From Sphingomonas gellani (GTDB taxonomy: Bacteria; Pseudomonadota; Alphaproteobacteria; Sphingomonadales; Sphingomonadaceae): a stretch of DNA of 64,000 bases. Position 1 is the stretch's first letter, and each line of letters begins with the position of its first letter. Below are positions 1 to 8,620 of the stretch, in pieces. Under the pieces are notes generated by a model. That model saw nothing but the letters and a program-made list of their open reading frames with translations. It searched no databases and was not told where the DNA came from. The stretch is from NCBI RefSeq assembly GCF_900110035.1, contig NZ_FOCF01000012.1, positions 22,395 through 86,394 of the forward strand, in the 5' to 3' direction. The translations under genes were made by a program, and so were the position numbers.

Positions 1-513
1 CACCTTCCTGGCGACGCCCTTGGAACGCCAAGCATGTGCATGACACATACAGCCGAAGCCCTGACGGCGATCACACCGGTGAGTGTCAGTGCCGTGTCGT
101 TCGACCGTTTTGGCAGTCTGCTGGCGCAGCATCCCCGGGTGGCGGCTCAGTTTCTGCTCAATGTGCAACGTGAACGCGTGGCGTTGATGGACCAGCTCAG
201 TGCGATGAGACGAACGTCAGCGCAGTCTCGCCTTGCCGCTTTCCTTACCGACCTTCTTGAACGGCTCGGACGCCTGGCGGCCGTAAAGGAGGACAGCTTC
301 ACCATGCGGCTCACGCAGGAGCAGATCGGGGATGTGCTCGGGTTAACCAGTGTCCACGTCAATCGTCTGCTGCGCGATCTGGAGGAACTGGGTTTGATAG
401 CACGCGATCGGCAGGTCGTGCGGATCCTTGACCGTCAAGCCCTCGTCCGCCTCGCTGTCCGTCCCCACCGGACGCTACGCACGGATCTTCCCTGGTTACC
501 GCCGCACCGCTAG
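1..513 (+). CDS. Crp/Fnr-family transcriptional regulator, 5' end outside window
   Basis: The reading frame is open from the first base, so the gene starts upstream of the window; the internal ATG at 34 is not the start. The visible part covers the end of the cNMP-binding-type beta roll (an LPGDALG stretch, then EALTAITPVSV), the dimerisation helix, and a winged helix whose recognition segment reads LTQEQIGDVLGLTSVHVNRL. That segment is the usual Crp/Fnr HTH with the S-VHVNR signature common in alphaproteobacterial Fnr-like proteins. No cysteines of a 4Fe-4S sensor are visible, but the N-terminus where they would lie is missing. Family assignment is firm; the ligand is unknown. Confidence 0.9.
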   Translation, partial: HLPGDALGTPSMCMTHTAEALTAITPVSVSAVSFDRFGSLLAQHPRVAAQFLLNVQRERVALMDQLSAMRRTSAQSRLAAFLTDLLERLGRLAAVKEDSFTMRLTQEQIGDVLGLTSVHVNRLLRDLEELGLIARDRQVVRILDRQALVRLAVRPHRTLRTDLPWLPPHR

Positions 514-652
514 AAACGACGGGGGACTGAGGACGTCTGCGGGGCATACGATTCGCCTCCGACCTGCGGCGACCCGAATGGCAATGCATGCGTGTTCTGA
601 CATCGACACCAGCAGTAACCAACCGTTAGCAGGCGGTACGTAGGACTGATCC

Positions 653-1174
653 ATGGTCAGGTCGCGCCACCAACTCGACGAGGCAGAGAAGCAGGGTCTT
701 TCCGCTCTTGCCGGCTACGGCATTCTCGACACACCCAACGAGCCAGAATTCGATGCCATCGTTAAAGAGGCGGCAAGAACGTTCGACTTCCCCATCGCGC
801 TGATCTCGCTGCTCGATGAAAATCGCCAATGGTTCAAAGCCAAGGTTGGACTCGAACCCTCCGAAATACCGCGATCCATCTCCTTCTGCACGCATGCGGT
901 TCGTGGAAGCGGTGTGTTCTCGGTCGCCGACACAACCCAGGACGAGCGGTTCGCATCCAATCCACTGGTGACTGGAAGTCCAAACATTAGGTCCTATGCG
1001 GGTGCCCCGCTCAAGACCTCAAACGGCAGCAGGGTGGGAACATTGTGCGTTATCGACACACGTGTCGGGAGGAGCCTAACCCCAGCCGAGCAAGTCAGGC
1101 TGGAGGAACTGGCCAACCGCGTCGTGAACGCGATGGAGAGACGTAGGAACGAAAAGAAATCAGCATCGGTGTGA
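653..1174 (+). CDS. Single GAF-domain protein
   Basis: A protein of 173 residues made almost entirely of one GAF domain. It opens with the motif GILDTPNEPEFDAIVKEAAR and continues with ISLLDENRQWFKAKVGL, SFCTHAV and a terminal GTLCVID, the pattern of GAF domains that usually precede GGDEF, EAL or kinase modules. No output domain follows, so it could act as a small-ligand or redox-sensing partner for another protein. The GAF domain of the EAL protein at 26103 has the same architecture. It stands alone, 140 bases after the Crp/Fnr gene. Function beyond sensing is inference. Confidence 0.85.
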   Translation: MVRSRHQLDEAEKQGLSALAGYGILDTPNEPEFDAIVKEAARTFDFPIALISLLDENRQWFKAKVGLEPSEIPRSISFCTHAVRGSGVFSVADTTQDERFASNPLVTGSPNIRSYAGAPLKTSNGSRVGTLCVIDTRVGRSLTPAEQVRLEELANRVVNAMERRRNEKKSASV

Positions 1175-1355
1175 AATCGGGAAGGTGGTCGCGCAGAGGT
1201 GCCGCGGCCCAGCATCGCTAAGCCCTCCAGGTGTTGGCAGCCGAGGGGATTGTTGCACCTCGGGCACTGGCCTCCCCCTAAATCCATCCCATGAAGGCTG
1301 CGGCTTGCGGAGCGTGAGAAATGTTTAAACAGCTCCGGCCGTTTTCTGGAGAGGG

Positions 1356-1727
1356 TCAACTCAGGCGTCGAATCTCGTCGAGTACAAAGCGTGGATCGAA
1401 TGGCTTGGACAGGAACATGGTGCGGTCCGGCAGTTCGTCGGCCGATAGCTTCACGGCGCCGGAGGCGACCACGAGCAGGGTCGGGGGAAAACGGTCGCGA
1501 ACGTGATGAGCGAGTTTTACCCCATCCATCGAGCCAGGCATCCGCACGTCGGTGAGCACGATCCGGACGGACGGGTTGGTTTCGAGGATAGCGATAGCGG
1601 TGTCGGCGTCCTCTGCCTCGAACACGCTGAAGCCTTCATCCTCGAAGAAGTCGGCGAGGTTGATCCGGATCAGCGGCTCGTCATCGACGACCAGGATTGA
1701 ACGATTGGGACTGTTTGCTTCTCGCAT
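1356..1727 (-). CDS. Single-domain response regulator (CheY-like receiver)
   Basis: A receiver domain of about 123 residues with no output domain. It shows the acidic pair in ILVVDDEPLIR, the phospho-acceptor Asp in VLTDVRMPG and the conserved Lys in FLSKPF. I place the start at the ATG at 1727, because the extra upstream residues in the open frame overlap the kinase gene and do not look like receiver sequence. It starts just 7 bases after the end of the HWE kinase gene on the same strand, so the two form an operon and almost certainly a phosphorelay. A lone receiver fits general-stress or motility phosphorelays of alphaproteobacteria; the downstream target is not visible. Confidence 0.9.
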   Translation of the reverse strand: MREANSPNRSILVVDDEPLIRINLADFFEDEGFSVFEAEDADTAIAILETNPSVRIVLTDVRMPGSMDGVKLAHHVRDRFPPTLLVVASGAVKLSADELPDRTMFLSKPFDPRFVLDEIRRLS

Positions 1728-1734
1728 TGAGCAC

Positions 1735-2805
1735 CTACTTCCCGTCGAAATGCGCCGCTTCCACAGGCGCATCGATCCTGAACACCAGCCCGGCGGGGTC
1801 ATAGCTGACCGAGGTCTCGCCCCGGAAGTAGGACCGGAGCGAGCGCTCGATCATGACGGACCCGAATCCGCGCCGTGTCGGCGCCTTGACCACGGGCCCG
1901 CCAGTCTCCCGCCAGGTCAGGCAGAAACGTGACTGATTGGGATCGGGTCCCTCGTTCAGTGTCCAGCTCAGATCGACATGGCCAGTATCGTTGGAGAGTG
2001 CACCGTATTTGGTGGCGTTGGTCATCAGCTCGTGCAAGGCAAGCGTCAGCCCCATTGCGACCTGCGGGTTGAAGCGGATCGCCGGACCATCGATCCGCAG
2101 TCGATCGACCACCGCCGAGCGGCTCGCGAAGGCGGAATGTGCCAGCGCATGCAGATCGGCCGACCGCCATTCGCTCGCGGTCAGCATATCGGTCGCGCGA
2201 CCGAGCGCCGCCAGGCGCGCGCCCAGCGCTTCGCTCGCGGTCTTCATGTCGCTCGATTGCCGGAGCGTCTGGCCGGCGACGGCCTGCACGATCGAAAGCT
2301 GGTTCTTGAGCCGGTGGCCAAGCTCCTGATTGATGAGCTGGAGATGCTGGTCGTGCTCGCTCAATCGCCTGTTGGCGTCAGCCAGTCCGGCATTGGCCTG
2401 CTCCAGCTCAGCTGAGAGCTGTTGAGACCGTTGGAACGCCGCCCGCAGTTCGGCCGCCGTCAACGACACGCCTGTCATGACGATCGCGTAGAGCAGGGTA
2501 GCGCCCCATTGCGTGAGGGTCAGGCCCCCTGCGTGGCCGGTCTGGATCAGCGTCAGCGCGGCGAGCAGGGCCGATACCCAGGTCGCATAGATGCCGGTGC
2601 TTTTGCCCAGCAACAGCGCGATCAGCAGCACGACGGGGATGAACAGCAGGTACGGCAGCAGGCTGGTGACAAGCAGCGCACGGATCAGCGCTGTCACGAT
2701 CAGCGCCACGGTGGCCGTCAGGTAACCCGCAACAGGCGATAGTGGGTGACGAATTGACCAGGCGAGCAGCCGGTCGATCGTTGGCGATGTTCGTGTCCTG
2801 TCCAT
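1735..2805 (-). CDS. Membrane-bound HWE/HisKA_2-type histidine kinase
   Basis: Integral membrane kinase of about 356 residues. Residues roughly 15-120 hold four hydrophobic segments resembling the DUF4118 sensor module of KdpD-like kinases. A coiled segment follows, then the phospho-acceptor helix INQELGHRLKNQLSIVQAVA (His in GHRLKNQ). The ATPase domain has the characteristic HELMTNATKYGALS N-box and an RRGFGSVMIERSL stretch. These are hallmarks of the HWE/HisKA_2 group. I chose the ATG at 2805; a GTG at 2859 would add 18 residues. The partner receiver gene lies immediately downstream. The signal sensed is unknown. Confidence 0.9.
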   Translation of the reverse strand: MDRTRTSPTIDRLLAWSIRHPLSPVAGYLTATVALIVTALIRALLVTSLLPYLLFIPVVLLIALLLGKSTGIYATWVSALLAALTLIQTGHAGGLTLTQWGATLLYAIVMTGVSLTAAELRAAFQRSQQLSAELEQANAGLADANRRLSEHDQHLQLINQELGHRLKNQLSIVQAVAGQTLRQSSDMKTASEALGARLAALGRATDMLTASEWRSADLHALAHSAFASRSAVVDRLRIDGPAIRFNPQVAMGLTLALHELMTNATKYGALSNDTGHVDLSWTLNEGPDPNQSRFCLTWRETGGPVVKAPTRRGFGSVMIERSLRSYFRGETSVSYDPAGLVFRIDAPVEAAHFDGK

Positions 2806-2930
2806 GGGCGCTTCGCGGATACGCGAGCCCCCGTGGCTGGCGATGATGCCGGATAGCACCGATGAAATGACAAGGCGAGATTGTACCGGTTACGTTCTGT
2901 TTCCTAAACTGGCTTGTGCGGCAAACGACC

Positions 2931-2985
2931 GGGGCTGTTGAAAAAGGCCCGACGCTGCCCCGGCCGCCCGTCCCGCACGGTCTGG
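2931..2985 (+). repeat. Solo copy of an IS-end-like sequence
   Basis: GGGGCTGTTGAAAAAGGC at 2931-2948 is an exact 18-base match to 63206-63223, next to the IS6-family transposase at the right edge. Similarity continues less perfectly for about 35 more bases (GCTGCC, GGCCGCC blocks). The sequence resembles IS6-family terminal repeats, but no transposase lies nearby here. It may be a solo IS end or a short dispersed repeat. A TTGATCGGGAAAG motif follows at 2990-3002. Confidence 0.6.
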
Positions 2986-3082
2986 ATCGTTGATCGGGAA
3001 AGCCTCTGTTGCTGGCGGGAGGCCAACTCGCCATGCTGCGAGGTAGGCCTTAAAACGCCGCAAGTTGGGCGGAACGACCGGT

Positions 3083-3772
3083 ATGGCTGCACGCATCATC
3101 TTGCTCAACGGCACCTCTAGCGCCGGTAAATCCACGCTGGCGACTGCTCTCCGCCCGCTGCTGCCTAAGACGTTTTGCTACTATGCGTCCGACCAGCTCG
3201 CCGACGCTGCCTTTCGGCCGCTCACCGAGCCTGCACGATGGGAAGGACGCGAAACCTTCTTTTCGGGGTTTCATCGCTCCATTGCAGCCTTCGCCGAAGC
3301 TGGGCTTGATCTGCTGGTTGAGCATATTGTCGAGCGAGCATCGTGGGCGGACCAGCTCAGAAAACTGCTGCATCCCTTCGATACTTTTTGGGTCGGTGTG
3401 CATGTACCTCTCGGCGTGCTGGAACGGCGAGAACGGCTGCGAGGGGATCGAGCGTTGGGCGAAGCGCAAGAGTATCACCGCACCCACGATCATTGCGCCT
3501 ATGATATAGAGATTGAAAACGTGGGGACGCCTGACATGGCCGCTACCCAGGTCTTTCAGGCGTGGAGCCTAAAGCGGCAGGACGACCCAATCCCGGCCAT
3601 TCGCGGCTTGTTTTCCGCTCGCCGACTTCTGCCATTTGTTCATGTTCAGAGCGGAGCCCTGACGAGTCCCGGAGCTCACCCGTGGCACGGCCGTCGTCCT
3701 CGCAAACGACGGTCGATGAGACATACCGCACTGCTCACCTCGTGGTATTGGCCAAGCGCATCATCTCGCTAG
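3083..3772 (+). CDS. Chloramphenicol phosphotransferase-like P-loop kinase
   Basis: The protein begins IILLNGTSSAGKSTLA, a Walker A loop typical of the CPT (chloramphenicol 3-O-phosphotransferase-like) P-loop kinase family. It continues with DLLVEHIVE and VGVHVPLGVLERRERLRGD, also diagnostic for the family. Start chosen at the ATG at 3083. Family members are about 175-190 residues; here the conserved region ends near residue 175 (VFQAWSL). The remaining 55 or so residues are Arg/Ser-rich, look non-coding and run 38 bases into the convergent LysR gene, so the original stop was probably lost. The substrate is unknown; antibiotic phosphorylation is only one option for this family. Confidence 0.75.
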   Translation: MAARIILLNGTSSAGKSTLATALRPLLPKTFCYYASDQLADAAFRPLTEPARWEGRETFFSGFHRSIAAFAEAGLDLLVEHIVERASWADQLRKLLHPFDTFWVGVHVPLGVLERRERLRGDRALGEAQEYHRTHDHCAYDIEIENVGTPDMAATQVFQAWSLKRQDDPIPAIRGLFSARRLLPFVHVQSGALTSPGAHPWHGRRPRKRRSMRHTALLTSWYWPSASSR

Positions 3773-4640
3773 CGACATGCTGAACGGCAACATCGTGCGT
3801 GTTACGTCGATGCCAGGCGAGGCGCAGGGAAAAACCGTCGATCGGAAGTGGCGGCTCGAAAGTGACGACACTGTTCGTCACGGCTCCGTCCATCATCAAG
3901 GCCGGCACGAGAGCGACCAGGTCGGAACCCGCCAGCAGGTTCGGCACCATGACGAAGCTCGGCACCACCATCCCTATCGAGCGCGAGCGTCCTATCGTGC
4001 GCAAGGCCGCGTCTACCGGCGTATCGGTCGCGCCACTCGCCGAGACGATCAGGTGCGGCCATGCCAGCCACGTATCGAGATCGAACCGGTCGGCAGCCGG
4101 ATGATCGCGCCGCATCGCGACCAGGTAACGCTCGCGCAACACGATCTCGCTGTGGATCGCAGGATCGTTCGATGCCGGCAGCACAGAGATGACGAGGTCC
4201 AGCGGACCACGCGCTAGTTCCGCCAACGCCGCCGATCCACCGCGCCAGGGGTGCAACGCGAGCACGATGCCCGGCGCCTGCGCGGCCAGCGCCTCGTGCA
4301 GCATCGGGCCGAGCCGGGTCGCGACCGCATCGGCCATGGCGAGGTGGACGACCCGCTTGACCTCCGAGAGCGGCGGCGGATCGAGACCGATCAAGCCGGC
4401 GATGGTGTCCATGATCTCCGCCAGCGGTTGGCGTAGTGCAGCGCCCCTGGCGGTCGGTGCCATGGCGTTGCCATGCCGTTCGAGCAGCGGATCGCCGAAC
4501 AGGTGGCGGCATCGTTCCAGCGCGCTCGATACTGCCGGCTGCGACATGCCGAGCCGGCTCGCAGCGCGCGAGACGCCGCCCTCTTCCAGCACCGCGGTGA
4601 GGATCGTGAGCAGGTTGAGATCGACACCACGCATATTCAT
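3735..4640 (-). CDS. LysR-family transcriptional regulator
   Basis: About 301 residues. The N-terminal HTH reads VDLNLLTILTAVLEEGGVS then AASRLGMSQPAVSSAL, followed by a LysR substrate-binding domain. The start is the ATG at 4640; the longer open frame upstream crosses the intergenic promoter. The gene diverges from the flavodoxin-type reductase at 4721 across 80 bases containing a perfect 6-1-6 palindrome (4656-4668), the classic layout for a LysR regulator controlling its neighbour. The 3' end overlaps the extended tail of the convergent kinase-like gene. The inducer is unknown. Confidence 0.92.
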   Translation of the reverse strand: MNMRGVDLNLLTILTAVLEEGGVSRAASRLGMSQPAVSSALERCRHLFGDPLLERHGNAMAPTARGAALRQPLAEIMDTIAGLIGLDPPPLSEVKRVVHLAMADAVATRLGPMLHEALAAQAPGIVLALHPWRGGSAALAELARGPLDLVISVLPASNDPAIHSEIVLRERYLVAMRRDHPAADRFDLDTWLAWPHLIVSASGATDTPVDAALRTIGRSRSIGMVVPSFVMVPNLLAGSDLVALVPALMMDGAVTNSVVTFEPPLPIDGFSLRLAWHRRNTHDVAVQHVASEMMRLANTTR

Positions 4641-4655
4641 GCGGTGGATGATGCC

Positions 4656-4668
4656 ATATGTAACATAT
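4656..4668. promoter_or_regulatory. Palindromic operator candidate between LysR gene and reductase gene
   Basis: ATATGT-A-ACATAT is a perfect inverted repeat with 6-base arms in the 80-base divergent gap. Its position between two divergent starts suggests the LysR binding site, but no binding data exist and the match to a T-N11-A box is only partial. Confidence 0.45.
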
Positions 4669-4720
4669 TGATTGGAAGGTGTCCCGCTCCGCCTCCATGT
4701 CGCCGGCAAGGAGATAGACG

Positions 4721-5251
4721 ATGCGGACGACCATCCTGCTATTCCATCCGGCTTTCGCCCGATCAAAGGCGAACCGCGCGCTGGCCGACGCCGCCGTCGC
4801 GACCGGCGACGTCGATCTGGTCGTCATGGACGCGCTTTACCCGTCGGGAGAACTGGATGTGGAGGCGGAAGTGGGGCGCCTGCTATCGGTCGAGCGGCTC
4901 GTGCTGCAATTTCCGGTGCAATGGTATTCGACCCCGCCGCTCCTGAAGGCATGGCAGGACACGGTGCTGACGCGCATGTACTACGTCAACGCCGCGACCG
5001 AGGGGGAGCGGTTGCGCGACCTGCCGGTCATGGTCGCAGCGACCGCCGGCAATGATCCGTCGGCCTATGCGGCGGACGGCGTCAATCTCTTCCCGCTGCC
5101 CGACCTCCTGCGGCCGCTACAGGCGACCGCGCACCGCTGCTTCTGGCGCTGGCACGAGCCATTCCTGATCTACCGCGCGAACAAGTCCTCGCCCGAGGAA
5201 CTGGCGGCAGCCGGCGATCGCTACGCCGCGCGCCTCGCCGGCTGGGCATAG
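4721..5251 (+). CDS. Flavodoxin-fold NAD(P)H oxidoreductase (quinone reductase-like)
   Basis: A 176-residue flavodoxin_2-family protein of the KefF/MdaB/NQO type. It starts with the FMN/FAD-binding strand TILLFHPAFARSKANRALAD. The LVLQFPVQWYSTPPLLKAWQD segment is the most diagnostic part of the family, and TAGNDPSAYAADGVN matches the flavin-contacting loop. Such enzymes reduce quinones or azo compounds with NAD(P)H in the cytosol. It diverges from the LysR gene at 4640 and is probably its target. The exact substrate cannot be told from sequence. Confidence 0.9.
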   Translation: MRTTILLFHPAFARSKANRALADAAVATGDVDLVVMDALYPSGELDVEAEVGRLLSVERLVLQFPVQWYSTPPLLKAWQDTVLTRMYYVNAATEGERLRDLPVMVAATAGNDPSAYAADGVNLFPLPDLLRPLQATAHRCFWRWHEPFLIYRANKSSPEELAAAGDRYAARLAGWA

Positions 5252-5319
5252 CCGGTCACCGCGCTGTCATCCCGCCGCCCGACCACGTTCCCGTCGGGAT
5301 AGTGTCTTGAGCAACAGTG

Positions 5320-5811
5320 TCAGCCTTGCTCGGCGGGGTCGTGCTGCACAGCATCGGCGAAGCGGCGCATCAGCCGGGCAAGATCGGCGACGTCCTGATC
5401 CGTCCAGTCGGCGAAGATCGTGCGCGCCATTCCCTCACGTGCCATGTCGATCCTGTCGGTCAAGGCTTTGCCGCTGGCGGTCACTACTGCCTCACGGACA
5501 CGCCCATCCGCCGCCGTCGGTCGGCGCTCCACGAAGCCGAGGCCTTCGAGCTTCGTGATCTGTCGGCTGACGGTCGTGTAGTCGCGCCCGACCCGATCGG
5601 CGAGATCGACGATGCCGATCGGCCCAAGCCGTTCCACCATCACCAGCAGCGGGAACAGCGCGCGATCGAGCGCGATCCCTGCCTCGCGGACCATCGCCTC
5701 GTCGCGCTGCGGCCGGTTCATGACGCTGACGATATCGATCAGCGCCCCGTGCAATTCACGCAGCAGTGTCGAGGTGGGTGTATTATGCACTTTTCTGATT
5801 GACTCCAACAC
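5320..5811 (-). CDS. MarR-family transcriptional regulator
   Basis: A 163-residue protein with a winged helix: GIVDLADRVGRDYTTVSRQI for the HTH and EGLGFVERRPTAADGRVREA for the wing, both typical of MarR. The start is a GTG at 5811 preceded by GGAG at 4 bases. It diverges from the FAD monooxygenase gene at 5853, with a GTG-N7-CAC inverted repeat between the starts and a second one inside its own 5' end. The likely role is ligand-responsive repression of the monooxygenase and of itself. Confidence 0.92.
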   Translation of the reverse strand: MLESIRKVHNTPTSTLLRELHGALIDIVSVMNRPQRDEAMVREAGIALDRALFPLLVMVERLGPIGIVDLADRVGRDYTTVSRQITKLEGLGFVERRPTAADGRVREAVVTASGKALTDRIDMAREGMARTIFADWTDQDVADLARLMRRFADAVQHDPAEQG

Positions 5812-5822
5812 GTCGCTCCATC

Positions 5823-5841
5823 TATGTGCGTATTACACATA
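5823..5841. promoter_or_regulatory. Probable MarR operator
   Basis: TATGTG-CGTATTA-CACATA is an inverted repeat with 6-base arms lying between the divergent MarR and monooxygenase starts and ending 11 bases before the monooxygenase ATG. A related GTG-TATTATG-CAC element lies at 5778-5790, inside the 5' end of the MarR gene. Two such sites fit autorepression by a MarR dimer. Confidence 0.55.
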
Positions 5842-5852
5842 TGGAGCATGGC

Positions 5853-7355
5853 ATGACAAACGGTTTCGCAGCGGATGTACTCATCTGCGGCGCGGGCGCG
5901 GCTGGCCTGACGCTGGCGATCGACCTCGCCCGGTGCGGCGTCTCGTTCCGACTGATCGAGAAGCTGGACGATCCCTTCCGCGGTTCGCGCGGCAAGGGCA
6001 TCCAGCCCCGCACGCAGGAGGTGTTCGAGGATCTCGGCATCCTCGACCGGATCGTCGCGGCAGGGGGCTTCTACCCGCAGCAGCGCGAATATGCCGACGA
6101 CGGCAGCTTCACGGACACCGACGTGGTGGAGGCCGAACCTGCCACAGCCGCAGAGCCGTACCACCTGCCGCTGATGGTGCCGCAGTTCCTGACCGAGCGT
6201 GTCATGCGCGAGCGGCTGGTCGAACTGGGCCATGTGCCCGAGTTCGGTTGTGAACTGCTCGGCTTCACGCAGGATGGTGAAGGGGTAACGGCACGCATCG
6301 CGACCAGTATTGGCGAGGAGGCGATCCGCGTCCGCTGGCTGGTCGGCGCCGACGGCGGACGCTCCTTCGTCCGTCACGCGCTCGACATCGGCTTCCCCGG
6401 CAAGACGCTGGGCGTGCGCGCCATCGTCGCCGACGTGACCCTGTCGGGGCTGTCGCGCGACGTGTGGCACCGCTTCGGAGAAGGCGACATGCAGCGCCAG
6501 ATTTCCGCCTGCCCGCTCGCCGGGACCAACCTTTTCCAGCTCCAGGGACCGATCCCGCTAGAAGGCGATGTCGATCTGTCGGCCGAGGGGCTGACGGCGC
6601 TGCTGCGCGAGCGGACCGGGCGTGACGATCTGATCGTCCACTCGGTATCCTGGGCATCCGCCTTTCACATGAACGCGCGCCTTGCCGATCGCTATCGCGA
6701 CGGTCGCGTGTTGCTCGTAGGCGATGCCGCGCACACCCATCCTCCGACCGGGGGGCAGGGCCTCAACACCAGCGTACAGGACGCCTATAATCTGGGCTGG
6801 AAGCTCGCCGCGGTGGTGCACGGCGCTCCCGATGCGCTGCTCGACACTTACGAGGAAGAGCGCCGCCCCGTCGCCCAAGCCATGCTCGGTCTTGCTACCG
6901 GCCTGCTCGACGCCATGAAACGCGGCGAGATGCGGCGCGGGCGCGATACGCATCAGCTCGACATCGGCTATCCGGGTTCCCCTCTGGCCGTGGAAACGCC
7001 TGAACGGCACGGCGTCCTGCTCGCCGGGGACCGCGCCCCCGACGCACTAGTACGGGGTGCAGCCGGACAGCCGCGGCGGTTGTTTGACCTGTTCAAAGGC
7101 CCCCACTGGACGCTGCTCGCCTATGGCGATGGCTCCATGGCAACGCGGCCGGGGCTGCACGTCCACGCCATCGGCCAGCGTGGCGACCTTGCGGACGATG
7201 CCGGCGAGTTCCAGGCCGCCTATGGCGTTGAGGCCGGCGATCGGGTGCTGGTGCGACCGGACGGCTATGTCGGCGCGATCGTCTCCACTGACGCGGATGC
7301 GGTGCTGGACGCATACCTCGCACAGGTGGGCATGGCGGGCCAAGTACACGGCTAA
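5853..7355 (+). CDS. FAD-dependent aromatic monooxygenase (PheA/TfdB-like)
   Basis: About 500 residues of the class A flavoprotein monooxygenase family. It has the dinucleotide-binding GAGAAG in VLICGAGAAGLTLAIDLARC, the WLVGADGGRS (DG) motif, and the FAD-ribityl motif VLLVGDAAHTHPPTGGQGLN. The last 150 or so residues resemble the thioredoxin-like C-terminal domain of phenol hydroxylase-type members. Start chosen at the ATG at 5853, which has GGAG 6 bases upstream; earlier in-frame ATGs lie in the operator. It would hydroxylate an aromatic substrate using NAD(P)H and O2. Control by the divergent MarR regulator is likely; the substrate is unknown. Confidence 0.92.
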   Translation: MTNGFAADVLICGAGAAGLTLAIDLARCGVSFRLIEKLDDPFRGSRGKGIQPRTQEVFEDLGILDRIVAAGGFYPQQREYADDGSFTDTDVVEAEPATAAEPYHLPLMVPQFLTERVMRERLVELGHVPEFGCELLGFTQDGEGVTARIATSIGEEAIRVRWLVGADGGRSFVRHALDIGFPGKTLGVRAIVADVTLSGLSRDVWHRFGEGDMQRQISACPLAGTNLFQLQGPIPLEGDVDLSAEGLTALLRERTGRDDLIVHSVSWASAFHMNARLADRYRDGRVLLVGDAAHTHPPTGGQGLNTSVQDAYNLGWKLAAVVHGAPDALLDTYEEERRPVAQAMLGLATGLLDAMKRGEMRRGRDTHQLDIGYPGSPLAVETPERHGVLLAGDRAPDALVRGAAGQPRRLFDLFKGPHWTLLAYGDGSMATRPGLHVHAIGQRGDLADDAGEFQAAYGVEAGDRVLVRPDGYVGAIVSTDADAVLDAYLAQVGMAGQVHG

Positions 7356-7461
7356 GCCCGTCGCCCTGTATGTCGAGGGTCAGCGCGCGCCCCGATTGGA
7401 AGCGGCCGGCAAGACGGCGCGAATGTTCTCGGAATTGATCGATTTCGATAACCCACGCAGC

Positions 7462-8577
7462 TTATTGCGCTGCGGCCTTGCCGATGCCGCGATACCGCTC
7501 CAGCCAATAGGCATAGGGAGCGGGAAGCACCCATGACGGCCGATCCTCTTCCAGCGCCAGCGCGGCGACATAGGGGTAGTGCGGATCGGCGAGGTGGGCG
7601 CGCGCGACCATCACGAGGTCGAGCTGGCCGTCCGCGACCGCCGCGTCCGCGACCCGGGGATCGTCGATGCACCAGCCGGTCGCGACCGGGAGGCCGGTCT
7701 CCTGCCGCACCCGCGTAGCATAGGGCGCCATGAAGCCCTCCGCCCAAGGCGTTCTGCCCTCGATGGTCGAGAAGCCGATGCTGACGTTGAGCATGTCGAG
7801 CCCGCGCTCGCGGAACGCCTTCACGAGCGCGATCGAGTCCTCCAGCGTCTCCTCGTCGCGGCCGTCGAACTCGATCACGCCGAAGCGGGCGGTAAGCGGC
7901 AGGTGCTCGGGCCACACCGCGCGCACCGCCTCCAAAGTCTCGGTGAGGAAGCGTCCACGACCCTGCCAGTCGCCGCCATAGGCGTCCGTTCGCTTGTTGG
8001 CGTGAACCGAGAAGAAGCTCTGCGCGAGGTAGCCGTGCGCGAAATGCAGTTCCAGCCACTCGAAGCCGGCCGCGAGTGCCCGCTTGGCGGCGGACACGAA
8101 GTCGGCCTTGACCCGCTCGATGTCCGCCAGCGTCATCTCGCGCGGGGTTCGCGACAGGCCACCACCGAATGCGATCGGCGACGGCGAGATCGTCTCCCAG
8201 CCGTTCGGATCGCCCGCCGGAATATGATCGTCGCCTTCCCACGGTCGGTTGGCGCTCGCCTTGCGCCCGGCATGGCCGATCTGAATACCGGGCACCGACC
8301 CTTCGGCTTTGATCTCAGCCGCAATCCGCGCCATGCCCTCGATCTGCCCGTCATCCCACAGGCCGGTGCAACCGGGGGTAATGCGGCCATCGGGCGAGAC
8401 GCCGGTCGCCTCCACGATCACCAGCCCCGCGCCGCCCCGTGCGATCGAGGGGTAATGCACCCAGTGCCAGCGGTTGGTCACGCCATCAACGGCGCTGTAC
8501 TGGCACATCGGCGGCACCGCGATGCGATTGCGGAGCGTCACGCCCTTGAGCGTGAAGGGCTGGAAGAGAGCGGACAT
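7462..8577 (-). CDS. Old yellow enzyme, NADH:flavin oxidoreductase (YqjM-like)
   Basis: A 371-residue TIM-barrel FMN reductase. The N-terminal PPMCQYSA carries the Cys and Tyr typical of the YqjM/xenobiotic reductase A branch. QIGHAGRKAS and LHFAHGYLAQSF are other family signatures, and VARAHLADPHYPY near the C-terminus matches the phosphate-binding region. These enzymes reduce the C=C bond of enones, nitro compounds and similar electrophiles. It is followed 43 bases upstream on the same strand by an SRPBCC protein gene, so the two may be co-transcribed. Confidence 0.95.
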   Translation of the reverse strand: MSALFQPFTLKGVTLRNRIAVPPMCQYSAVDGVTNRWHWVHYPSIARGGAGLVIVEATGVSPDGRITPGCTGLWDDGQIEGMARIAAEIKAEGSVPGIQIGHAGRKASANRPWEGDDHIPAGDPNGWETISPSPIAFGGGLSRTPREMTLADIERVKADFVSAAKRALAAGFEWLELHFAHGYLAQSFFSVHANKRTDAYGGDWQGRGRFLTETLEAVRAVWPEHLPLTARFGVIEFDGRDEETLEDSIALVKAFRERGLDMLNVSIGFSTIEGRTPWAEGFMAPYATRVRQETGLPVATGWCIDDPRVADAAVADGQLDLVMVARAHLADPHYPYVAALALEEDRPSWVLPAPYAYWLERYRGIGKAAAQ

Positions 8578-8620
8578 GGCGGTTCCTCGTGATTTTCAGT
8601 GCGGTTGGGCGTCGTAGGGC

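Noticed and set aside
1321..1506. Possible small ORF and terminator between the GAF and receiver genes
   Set aside because: Translation is Arg/Ser-rich and antisense to the receiver; no stem with a T-run could be confirmed.
3802..4827. Minus-strand frame overlapping the LysR gene in another phase
   Set aside because: Non-coding-like composition; the LysR frame has the HTH and effector domain.
7579..8592. 337-codon plus-strand frame opposite the old yellow enzyme gene
   Set aside because: Arg/His-rich composition and no domain; the opposite strand encodes a complete enzyme.
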